A DNA stretch of 64,000 bases from NCBI GenBank assembly GCA_963846855.1, contig CAWJXK010000008.1, positions 992,001 to 1,056,000 of the forward strand. Direction: 5' to 3'. A program made the position numbers and the translations under genes. Positions 26,342-34,178 of this stretch are shown here, piece by piece. The stretch comes from CAIWHR01 sp963846855. Its GTDB lineage: Bacteria; Pseudomonadota; Gammaproteobacteria; Burkholderiales; Casimicrobiaceae. The number at the start of each line of letters is the position of its first letter. The first letter of the stretch is position 1. A model generated the notes under the pieces. It saw nothing but the letters and a program-made list of their open reading frames with translations. It was not told the origin of the DNA and searched no databases.

Positions 26342-27643
26342 ATGCCCGACGTCAATTTCTTCGCGATCGCCCTGTACGGACTGCCGGTCGCGGCCTTCGT
26401 CGTGATTCACATCGTGCGACGCATGCGCCGCAGCGCGGTTCACGCGAGGGAACTCGCTGCCGCCGAGAAGGCCGGGCTCACCGAGCCCGTGTCGCTGCAT
26501 CCGGTTGTCGACGCGTCGCGCTGCGTGGGCTCGGCCACGTGCGTGAACGTCTGCCCAGAAAACGCGCTGGGAATCATCGATGGCAAGGCGCAGCTCACGA
26601 ATCCTGTCGTGTGCATCGGTCACGGCGCCTGTGCGGCCGCGTGTCCGGTGACGGCGATCACACTCGTCTTCGGCACCGAGCGGCGCGGCGTCGACATTCC
26701 CCGGGTCAATCCGAATTTCGAAACCAACGTCCGCGGAATCTTCATCGCCGGCGAGCTTGGCGGAATGGGCCTCATCCGCAAGGCTGCGGAGCAGGGGAAG
26801 CAGGCCATCGAGACGATCGCCAAGCGGAAGGCGGCGATGCCGCTCGATGTCGTCATCATCGGCGCCGGACCGGCCGGCATTGCGGCGGGCCTCAACGCCA
26901 TCAGCCGAAAGCTTCGTTACCGCCTGATCGAGCAGGAGCGTGATCTCGGCGGCGCGATCCTCCACTATCCGCGCAACAAGATTGCCATGACATCTCCGGT
27001 CGATCTGCCGATCGTCGGCCGCCTGCCGATCGGAGAGATCAGCAAGGAGGAATTGCTGGAGATCTGGCAGGACGTCGTCGATCGCTCCGGGATGAAGATC
27101 GAATTCGACACCAGGATGGAGAAGCTCACGCGAATTGATGGCGGATATCGGATCGAAACGACGAACGGATCCATTGAAACCGCGAATGTGCTTCTCGCCA
27201 TCGGCCGACGCGGAACGCCGCGCAAGCTCGACGTTCCCGGGGAGGACCTGTCGAAGGTGGTGTACCGGCTGATCGAGCCCGAGCAGTACCGGGGCAGCCG
27301 CGTTCTGGTCGTGGGCGGCGGCGACAGTGCGGTCGAGTGCGCGCTCGCCTGCAGCGCCCAGCCCGGTACGTCCGTCGTGCTTGCCTATCGCGGCGAGGTG
27401 TTCAATCGGATCAAGCCGGCCAATCGCAAGCGGCTCGAGGACGCGGAGGCTGCCGGACAGATTGACGTTCGCCTCAAGACCGAGGTGAAAAGCGTTGCGG
27501 CCGGTCAGGTCGAGCTCATCGGCGAGGCTGGAACCGCAACGCTCGACAACGACGTGGTCGTGGTTCAGGCCGGCGGGATCCTGCCGACCGCGCTGCTGCG
27601 CGAGCTCGGCGTGACCGTCGAGACCAAGCATGGCACTGCGTAG
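26342..27643 (+). CDS. Membrane-anchored Fe-S/FAD/NAD(P)H oxidoreductase
   Basis: The 433-residue protein has one N-terminal membrane helix (5-24), a two-cluster ferredoxin domain (CVGSATCVNVCP, 61-72; CIGHGACAAACP, 91-102), then FAD (GAGPAG, 174-179) and NAD(P)H (GGGDSA, 325-330) Rossmann motifs of the thioredoxin-reductase-like fold. Each ferredoxin motif lacks its second cysteine, replaced by S64 and H94. The FAD-contacting TNVRGIFIAGELGG segment, normally at the C-terminus, lies before the FAD domain, so the flavoprotein part appears circularly permuted. GGAG lies about nine bases before the ATG. It is divergent from the cytochrome operon and is a candidate entry or exit point for electrons at the NAD(P)H pool. 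Confidence 0.85.
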   Translation: MPDVNFFAIALYGLPVAAFVVIHIVRRMRRSAVHARELAAAEKAGLTEPVSLHPVVDASRCVGSATCVNVCPENALGIIDGKAQLTNPVVCIGHGACAAACPVTAITLVFGTERRGVDIPRVNPNFETNVRGIFIAGELGGMGLIRKAAEQGKQAIETIAKRKAAMPLDVVIIGAGPAGIAAGLNAISRKLRYRLIEQERDLGGAILHYPRNKIAMTSPVDLPIVGRLPIGEISKEELLEIWQDVVDRSGMKIEFDTRMEKLTRIDGGYRIETTNGSIETANVLLAIGRRGTPRKLDVPGEDLSKVVYRLIEPEQYRGSRVLVVGGGDSAVECALACSAQPGTSVVLAYRGEVFNRIKPANRKRLEDAEAAGQIDVRLKTEVKSVAAGQVELIGEAGTATLDNDVVVVQAGGILPTALLRELGVTVETKHGTA

Positions 27644-28128
27644 CGGAGGCGGCGGCACGATTCCCCCGCGGGCATCCGCCTTCGATGCTGTCAGCGCAGT
27701 CATCTGAGATCCATGGGTCGTCCGAGCGAGCTTTCCCGCAAGAGGGCGGTCGAGCCGAAAACAATGGGCTCGGGCCCGACGGGAACGCCCTGCTTGTGGG
27801 AAAGTTACCCACAATATGCCATTGGAATAGATGGGGCGTCAAGCCTGTTCCGGCTTCGCCGACAGGCGGTGCGGGCTGTTTTCGTCGTGCGGCGGGAACG
27901 ATGTCCCGGCGTGGCGGGAGGCGGGCGCAGGGGCGCGCGCCCTCGGAAGGCGCGGTTGGTCGATTCAATCGAGGAGCGGGTCGGCGCCCGGCGATTCGAA
28001 CGGACGGTGCAGCGTGGGCAGGCGTGCCGCGTTCCGCGCGGGCGCCGCGATGGGCACGCTAGCGGGTCGACGCACGCGCGCGGGCGGAAGAAGACGGGAC
28101 CTCAGGAACTCCGAACCGGGCGAGGTTC
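27644..28128. other. Intergenic region with inverted repeats, no supported gene
   Basis: The 485 bases hold no protein gene I can support; the open frames are short, Arg-rich and without ribosome sites. Two structures stand out. One is a perfect inverted repeat at 27794-27814, with arms TTGTGGG and CCCACAA around seven bases. The other is a strong hairpin at 27843-27867, with outer stem GCCTGT/ACAGGC and inner stem CGGC/GCCG. Either could end transcription of the oxidoreductase gene or belong to a small RNA, but no clear T run follows. Confidence 0.5.
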
Positions 28129-28560
28129 CTAGCCGTGATCGCGGTAGTGGACGCGGCGCTGCGCTTCGGAAACGAATTCCTCGAGCTCGGGGTCCATCGC
28201 GCTGCGCGCCGAGATGATCCCGATCGGCTTCCCGTGCTCGACGACGGGGAGGTGACGAAAGCCCTTATCGTGCATGAGCATCAGCGCATAGCCGAATGGC
28301 TTGCCCGGATCGATGCAGTGCGGCTCGCGTGTCATGACGTCGCCGATCGGGGTCGTGTCGGCGTCGAGGCCGTGCGCCAGCACTCGCGTCACGGCGTCGC
28401 GCTCCGTGAAGATGCCGACCAGCCGCTCGCTGTCGACGACGATGATCGCGCCGACGTTGCGCGCAGCCATCAGCTTGGCGGCCTTGGTGACGACGGTCGC
28501 GGGCGGCGCCAGCAGCAGCTTGCGCCGCTGCATCAAATCCTTGATGGGTCTGTCCAGCAT
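28129..28560 (-). CDS. Two-CBS-domain protein
   Basis: The 143-residue protein is a tandem CBS pair (Bateman module). CBS1 spans about 8-65 (IVVVDSERLVGIFTERDAVTRV) and CBS2 about 75-125 (DKGFRHLPVVEHGKPIGIIS). These modules bind adenine nucleotides such as AMP, ATP or NAD and report energy or redox state to a partner. It has no catalytic domain of its own. The start at 28560 (MLDRPIKDLM) fits the family; the longer frame upstream does not. I see no gene in 28561-28859. Confidence 0.9.
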   Translation of the reverse strand: MLDRPIKDLMQRRKLLLAPPATVVTKAAKLMAARNVGAIIVVDSERLVGIFTERDAVTRVLAHGLDADTTPIGDVMTREPHCIDPGKPFGYALMLMHDKGFRHLPVVEHGKPIGIISARSAMDPELEEFVSEAQRRVHYRDHG

Positions 28561-28859
28561 GGCGTTTAAGGGTCGAGGCCTCGCGTTTTGTCGCGTCTCA
28601 TCCGAAATTCCGTCGGACTGACCAGCGGCCCGAACGGGAACGGCTCGCATTGGCGAGCGCCACCGGCATGAGATGTGGCAACGAGACCGTACGCCCGGCG
28701 AACTCACGCAGCCTTGACTTCGATCAAGCCGCAGTGCCTCACGGAAACGGGTGGATGGGTGCGGTGCGTGGTTGCAACAACGCGGAAGCACACGGCGGCT
28801 CAATCGCCGCATTGCGCCTGGGACTGGTCGATGGCGCCGCGCGTTGCGCGCGGCACGAT

Positions 28860-29504
28860 TCAGTCTTCCGCTTTGAAAATGACGCTGAACGGGCGGGGCG
28901 CGTCCAACAGCCGCTTGAAGAAATCCACGTGCACGTAGGGAGACAGGTTTTCGAACAGCATCCGGATGGCCTGATGTCCCTGCGTCTGCGCGGGAGGGCG
29001 GCGCAGCAGTCCGCCCGGCGCCGGCGGGCGGTGCCGGCCGGTGACGGCGAACTCCAGCCTCGCGACTTGCGGCTCGCGGCTCATGAAGTCTCCGTGCACC
29101 GCGAGCTCGGCGATCTCGTAGCGGTTGTTGACCGCGGTGCGGTTGAACGACAATGCAACGTCATGCGCGCTGTCCACGATCAGCTCCGCGCGGCGGCGCG
29201 GCAACGGTTCCATGATCTCGGCGCTGGCGATTTGCTCCAGCTGTCCCGTGGCCCGATACAGGCGGTCGCCGCTTTCGGCCGAATGGAGCTCCAGCAGACC
29301 GTGCTGCACGAGCTCGCTCGCGAAGGCGCGCACGGCGATCGGGTTGATGCCGAATTCGCGCATCAGCGTGCTGCGTCCGATAGTCAGCGCCTCGACCGGT
29401 TGCTGGCCGGCTGCACGCGCAAGCAGGCGTCGGGCTCCGTTGCGAAGCTGGACCGGATCGAGGCCGAAGTAGCGGCGATGCGAAAAAAGCGTGGCCGGGC
29501 GCAT
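28860..29504 (-). CDS. Conserved-looking protein of unknown function
   Basis: The 214-residue soluble protein has a helical N-terminal half (HRRYFGLDPVQLRNGARRLL, then TLMREFGINPIAVRAFASEL) that reads like a winged-helix or HTH segment, and a beta-rich C-terminal half ending FFKRLLDAPRPFSVIFKAED. The start at 29504 is the first plausible ATG; the frame extends upstream without a ribosome site. The family is not recognised, and the neighbours (CBS protein, GNAT) do not suggest a role. Confidence 0.6.
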   Translation of the reverse strand: MRPATLFSHRRYFGLDPVQLRNGARRLLARAAGQQPVEALTIGRSTLMREFGINPIAVRAFASELVQHGLLELHSAESGDRLYRATGQLEQIASAEIMEPLPRRRAELIVDSAHDVALSFNRTAVNNRYEIAELAVHGDFMSREPQVARLEFAVTGRHRPPAPGGLLRRPPAQTQGHQAIRMLFENLSPYVHVDFFKRLLDAPRPFSVIFKAED

Positions 29505-29654
29505 GGTGTCGACCCTTGTCGGGTTGACGATGTCACAAGCATACCCGCGGATGCCTGTCGTATACAACCCGGCGCCTGTCAGGGGGTAGCCGGAGGGAGA
29601 CACGCGGCGTCGGTCAGCCGGAATTCGATCAATGCTGCGCGCCTGCACGCGGCG

Positions 29655-30221
29655 TCAGAGGTCGATGCGAAACAGCAGATGCAGCGCGTCGTCACCGAAC
29701 GCGGGAACCCGGCGAAAGGGCCCGACGAGCCGTCCGCCGTTGTTGAGAATGACTTTCTGCGACGCGACGTTCTCCGGATCGGTCGTGATGTCGATGTAGG
29801 CAAGGCCCTCACGGCGTGCCTCGGGAAGGAGCAGAGCAAGGGCACGCGTCGCGTAGCCGCGCCGCTGCTTCCACGGAACGACGGCGTAGCCGACGTGCCC
29901 CAGCGTGTGACCGGGCAGCGTGGAGGTCCCCGGCAGCCAGCGAAACCCGATGCTGCCGCAGAATTCGCCGTCCCACAGCCACAGTCGGTAGCCAGGCAGA
30001 CGCGGCACGAGCCTGCCGTCGGGCATCGCGATGGGCGCGCCCTTCGCCGCGCGGTCGTACAGCGACGCGACGAATGCGTCGGCGTCGCGCGCGATGTGCG
30101 CGAGCTCGTCCCTGGCCGCAGCGGCGCCGCGGATGTTGTCGGCCGACCACCCGCGCGCGAGCGCTGCCGCGTATTCCGCCAGGTGTTCGCGCGTGGGGCG
30201 CATCAGTCGCAGGTCCGTCAT
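29655..30221 (-). CDS. GNAT family N-acetyltransferase
   Basis: The 188-residue protein has the GNAT core: LWDGEFCGSIGFRWLPG for strands 3-4, then HVGYAVVPWKQRRGYATRAL, in which QRRGYA is the acetyl-CoA pyrophosphate loop. The closing strand SQKVILNNGGRLVG is typical of the RimJ/RimL-like subgroup that acts on amines of proteins or small molecules. It is divergent from etfB, with about 200 bases between the starts. Confidence 0.85.
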   Translation of the reverse strand: MTDLRLMRPTREHLAEYAAALARGWSADNIRGAAAARDELAHIARDADAFVASLYDRAAKGAPIAMPDGRLVPRLPGYRLWLWDGEFCGSIGFRWLPGTSTLPGHTLGHVGYAVVPWKQRRGYATRALALLLPEARREGLAYIDITTDPENVASQKVILNNGGRLVGPFRRVPAFGDDALHLLFRIDL

Positions 30222-30385
30222 GCCGCAATTCTACGGGGCGGCGGCAGTGCGGGTGGCGTCGCGGATGACGCGCGGTAGAGATGCGCATGTGCTCCGCGCA
30301 CACCGCCTGGCGTGAAGTCGACGCGGCGCGAGGCGTTGGCTGGCTGGCCCCTCCTGACGGGCGGCGTCTCGCGCGGGGAAGCGAC

Positions 30386-30391
30386 TATAAT
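30386..30391 (+). promoter_or_regulatory. Candidate -10 element for etfB
   Basis: A perfect TATAAT lies 34 bases before the etfB start codon, which is notable in such GC-rich DNA. No good -35 hexamer lies 16-18 bases upstream (GGCGTC), so the promoter would need an activator or the match is fortuitous. The implied leader is about 27 bases. Confidence 0.4.
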
Positions 30392-30424
30392 CGGGGTCCT
30401 TTCAACGTTCGCCGCGATCCTTCC

Positions 30425-31174
30425 ATGAAAGTCCTCGTTGCCGTCAAGCGCGTCGTCGATTACAACGTAAAGGTCCGCGTCAAGGCCGACGGCTCCGGCG
30501 TCGACACCGCGAACGTCAAGATGTCGATGAACCCCTTCGACGAGATCGCCGTCGAGGAAGCGGTGCGTCTCAAGGAGAAGGGCGTCGTGACCGAGATCGT
30601 CGCGGTGTCGTGCGGCATCGCCGGCAGCCAGGAGACACTGCGCACCGCGCTGGCGCTTGGCGCCGATCGCGCGATCCTCATCGAGAGCGACGTCGAGCTG
30701 CAGCCGCTTGCAGTCGCGAAGCTCCTCAAGGCCGTCGCCGACAGGGAGCAGCCGGGCATCGTGTTCCTCGGCAAGCAGGCGATCGACGACGACTCCAACC
30801 AGACCGGTCAGATGCTCGCGGCGCTCTCAGGCTGGGCGCAGGCGACGTTTGCCTCCAAAGTGGAAATCGCATCCGGCCGCGCGATCGTGAAGCGCGAGGT
30901 CGATGGCGGCCTCGAGACGGTGGAGATGTCGCTTCCGCTGGTGATCACCACCGATCTTCGATTGAACGAGCCGCGCTATGCGACGCTGCCCAACATCATG
31001 AAGGCCAAGAAGAAGCCGCTGGAGACGACGACGCCGGCGGCGCTCGGCGTCGACGTCGCGCCGCGGCTCACGACGCTCAAGGTCGTCGAGCCGCCGAAGC
31101 GGCAGGGCGGCGGCAAGGTGGCCGACGTCGCCGAGCTGGTCGACAAACTGCGCAACGTCGCGAAAGTGATCTGA
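30425..31174 (+). CDS. etfB: Electron transfer flavoprotein beta subunit
   Basis: The 249-residue protein is full length. KVLVAVKRVVDYNVKVRVK opens it, MNPFDEIAVEEAVRLKE follows, and the nucleotide-binding segment contains LGKQAIDDDSNQTGQM, a strong EtfB signature (the AMP site). With EtfA it forms the FAD-containing heterodimer that takes electrons from acyl-CoA dehydrogenases and passes them to ETF-quinone oxidoreductase. etfA follows 57 bases downstream and an acyl-CoA dehydrogenase gene comes next. Confidence 0.95.
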   Translation: MKVLVAVKRVVDYNVKVRVKADGSGVDTANVKMSMNPFDEIAVEEAVRLKEKGVVTEIVAVSCGIAGSQETLRTALALGADRAILIESDVELQPLAVAKLLKAVADREQPGIVFLGKQAIDDDSNQTGQMLAALSGWAQATFASKVEIASGRAIVKREVDGGLETVEMSLPLVITTDLRLNEPRYATLPNIMKAKKKPLETTTPAALGVDVAPRLTTLKVVEPPKRQGGGKVADVAELVDKLRNVAKVI

Positions 31175-31231
31175 GCCCTCTCGCCCCCCGATTCATCCCG
31201 AACGAACAAGCCCGATCCCGCCATCGAAATC

Positions 31232-32172
31232 ATGACCACTCTTCTCATCGCCGACCACGACAACGCGACGCTGAAGGCCGCGACGCGCAACACCATCACC
31301 GCCGCGCTCGAGATCGGCGGCGACGTGCACGTCCTCGTCGCCGGCGGCAACGCGGCCGCGGCCGCGCAGTCGGCGGCGCAGGTTCCGGGCGTCACCAAGG
31401 TGCTGCACGCCGACGCGCCTTGGCTCGCCGCGCCGGTCGCCGAGAGCATCGCGGCGACGGCGGTCGCGCTGGCGCGCTCGGGCGGCTACTCCCACGTGCT
31501 GGCGCCGGCCACGGGATTCGGCAAGAACGTGATGCCGCGTGTGGCGGCGCTGCTCGACGTCGCGCAGATCTCCGAGATCATCACGGTCATATCGCCCGAC
31601 ACGTTCGTGCGTCCGATCTACGCCGGCAGCGCGTTCGCGACGGTCCAGTCGAAGGATTCCATCAAGGCGATCACGGTTCGCGCGACCGGATTCGAGGCGG
31701 CGCCGGCGAACGGCGGCAACGCGCCTGATCGAATCGGTGACGGCGGCGCCGGATCCGGGACTGGCGAAGGTCGTCGGCCAGGAGTTGAGCAAGATCCGAC
31801 CGGCCGGAGCTCACCAGCGCGCGCGTCGTCGTTTCCGGCGGACGCGGCCTTGGCAGCGGCGAGAACTTCAAGATGCTGGAGGCGCTCGCCGGAAAGCTCA
31901 ATGCGGCGATCGGCGCATCGCGCGCGGCGGTCGACGCCGGCTACGTTCCCAACGATTATCAGGTCGGGCAGACCGGCAAGATCGTCGCGCCCGATCTCTA
32001 CATCGCCGTCGGCATCTCGGGCGCGATCCAGCATCTCGCGGGAATGAAGGACGCCAAGGTGATCGTCGCGATCAACAAGGATCCCGACGCGCCGATCTTC
32101 CAGATCGCCGACTACGGGCTCGTGGGCGACCTGTTCCAGATCGTGCCGGAGCTCACGGCGTCGCTCGGTTGA
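31232..32172 (+). CDS. etfA: Electron transfer flavoprotein alpha subunit (two frame breaks)
   Basis: The frame opens with LLIADHDNATLKAATRNTI and ends with the FAD domain (DAGYVPNDYQVGQTGKIVAP, then IFQIADYGLVGDLFQIVPEL). Two single extra bases split it into three frames. One is a C at 31724-31725, where removing it gives GGNALIESV. The other is the A at 31794, where removing it restores KSDRPELTSARVVVSGGRG, the canonical EtfA motif. The repaired length is 312 residues, normal for the family. With EtfB it carries electrons from acyl-CoA dehydrogenases. The otherwise intact sequence argues for a sequencing or assembly artefact rather than a decayed gene. Confidence 0.9.
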
Positions 32173-32323
32173 CGCGCAGGCGCGTGCGTCGCCGCGGCAC
32201 GACGCGACCGATCGCGGAGACTGCGCCCGCGCCGGGCCGCCACCGGCGGGATTTTAGAGGGCCGACTCTAGACCTGAGCGCTATGCTTTCCCTGCCCCCG
32301 ACCACGCCAGGACGATTTTCGCG

Positions 32324-34126
32324 ATGAGCCAATACCACGCCCCCCTCGCCGACATTCAGTTCGTGCTGAACGAGCTTGCGGGACTCGAGCAGGTTGCCTC
32401 GCTGCCCGGGAACGAGGAAGCCACGCCCGACGTCGCGGTGGCGATCCTCGAGGAAGCGGCCAAGTTCGCGACGAACGTGCTCGACCCGCTCAATGCTTCG
32501 GGCGATCGCGAGGGCGCGCAGCGCCGCGACGACGGCACGGTGACGACGCCGGCCGGTTTCAAGGACGCGTATCACCAGTTCTGCGAGAACGGATGGAACG
32601 GCCTCGGCAAGAGCACCGAGTACGGCGGGCAGGGGCTGCCCTACCTGCTGTCGATCGCGGTCGAGGAGTTGTGGCACGCGTCGAATCTCGCGTTCGACCT
32701 CTGCCCGCTCTTGACGCAGGGCGCGATCGAGGCGATCGCATTGCGCGGGTCGGATGCGCTGAAGCAGAAATTCCTGCCCAAGATGGTCGCCGGCACGTGG
32801 ACCGGCACGATGAATCTCACCGAGCCGCAGGCGGGCTCCGACCTCGCTGCCGTGCGCACCAAGGCCGTTCCGCAAGGCGATGGCACCTACCGCCTCTTCG
32901 GCCAGAAGATCTTCATCACCTACGGCGAGCACGACTACACCGACAACATCATCCACCTCGTGCTCGGCCGCACGCCGGATGCGCCGCCCGGCGTCAAGGG
33001 CATCTCGCTCTTCGTCGTGCCCAAGTTCATCGTCAACGACGACGGCAGTCTCGGCGCGCGCAACGATGTTCACTGCGTCTCGCTCGAGCACAAGCTCGGC
33101 ATCCACGCGAGTCCGACCGGCGTGATCGTATACGGGGACCACGGCGGCGCCGTCGGTTATCTCGTCGGCGAGGAGAACCGCGGCCTCGAGTACATGTTCA
33201 TCATGATGAACCTCGCCCGCTTCTCGGTCGGGCTGGAGGGCGTCGGGATCTCCGAGCGCGCCTATCAGCATGCGGTCGCCTACGCGCGCGAGCGCATCCA
33301 GGGCAGGCCGGTCGGCCTCGAGGGCGCGGCAAAGGGCGCTCCGATCATCGATCACCCGGACATCCGGCGGATCCTGATGACGATGCGTGCCACCGTGGAG
33401 GCGATGCGCGCGGTCGCCTACGTCACTGCCGCCGCCGTCGACAATGCCCACCGGCATCCTGACGCCGCGGCGCGGGCGCGCCATCAGGCATTCGTCGATT
33501 TCATGATCCCGATCGTCAAGGGCTGCTCGACCGAGAACGCGCTGCGCTTGACTTCGCTCGGGCTGCAGGTGCACGGCGGCATGGGCTTCATCGAGGAGAC
33601 CGGCGCCGCGCAGTACTATCGCGACGCGCGGATCACCACGATCTACGAGGGCACCACCGGCATCCAGGCGAACGATTTCATCGGGCGCAAGACCGCGCGC
33701 GACGGCGGCGCCGAGGCGCGCCGGGTCGCCGCGGAGATCGACAAGGTGGCGGCGGAGCTCGGGGCGCATGCCGACGCCAATCTCAAGGCGATCGGCGCGC
33801 GCCTTGCGCGCGCGGTCGAGTCGCTGCACGAAGCGCTCGAATGGATGGTTCCCTCGTTCGGCGCCGACACCCGCGCCGCGCACGCGAGCGCGGTTCCCTA
33901 TCTCGAGTTGTGGGGGCTCGTCGCCGGCGGATGGCAGATGGGACGCGCGGCGCTGGTCGCCGCCCGCCATCTCGCGGAAGGCACGGGCGACGCGCGCTTC
34001 CTCACCGCCAAGATCCAGACGGCGCGCTTCTATGCAGATGCCCTGCTGCCGCAGGCGACCGGTCTCGCCGACGTCGTCACGGCCGGCGGGAAGCCGGCGA
34101 TGGCGCTCGCGGCCGAGCAGTTCTGA
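32324..34126 (+). CDS. Acyl-CoA dehydrogenase, DmdC/FadE-like with C-terminal extension
   Basis: The 600-residue flavoprotein has the acyl-CoA dehydrogenase fold. MNLTEPQAGSDLAAVRTKA is the FAD- and substrate-binding signature, GLQVHGGMGFIEE belongs to the C-terminal helical domain, and the glutamate in IYEGTTGIQANDFIGRK is the likely catalytic base. A further 130-residue C-terminal domain places it with the long group that includes 3-methylmercaptopropionyl-CoA dehydrogenase (DmdC) and related beta-oxidation enzymes. It lies 150 bases after etfA and probably uses that ETF. The chain-length preference is not predictable. Confidence 0.9.
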   Translation: MSQYHAPLADIQFVLNELAGLEQVASLPGNEEATPDVAVAILEEAAKFATNVLDPLNASGDREGAQRRDDGTVTTPAGFKDAYHQFCENGWNGLGKSTEYGGQGLPYLLSIAVEELWHASNLAFDLCPLLTQGAIEAIALRGSDALKQKFLPKMVAGTWTGTMNLTEPQAGSDLAAVRTKAVPQGDGTYRLFGQKIFITYGEHDYTDNIIHLVLGRTPDAPPGVKGISLFVVPKFIVNDDGSLGARNDVHCVSLEHKLGIHASPTGVIVYGDHGGAVGYLVGEENRGLEYMFIMMNLARFSVGLEGVGISERAYQHAVAYARERIQGRPVGLEGAAKGAPIIDHPDIRRILMTMRATVEAMRAVAYVTAAAVDNAHRHPDAAARARHQAFVDFMIPIVKGCSTENALRLTSLGLQVHGGMGFIEETGAAQYYRDARITTIYEGTTGIQANDFIGRKTARDGGAEARRVAAEIDKVAAELGAHADANLKAIGARLARAVESLHEALEWMVPSFGADTRAAHASAVPYLELWGLVAGGWQMGRAALVAARHLAEGTGDARFLTAKIQTARFYADALLPQATGLADVVTAGGKPAMALAAEQF

Positions 34127-34178
34127 GGCGTCCCGCCGCCGCCACCGCGGTCGAGTCGCGGGGCGGCGTTTGCGCGCC

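Noticed and set aside
27985..28010. GATTCGAACGG motif resembling a tRNA T-arm
   Set aside because: No acceptor stem or anticodon arm could be paired around it.
27713..28132. 139-codon plus-strand frame after the oxidoreductase gene
   Set aside because: Very Arg/Gly-rich, no Shine-Dalgarno sequence, no recognisable family; more likely chance in GC-rich spacer.
31232..32172. Programmed frameshifting in etfA
   Set aside because: Two shifts in one conserved housekeeping gene, with no slippery heptamer seen and other broken genes nearby, point to extra bases rather than recoding.
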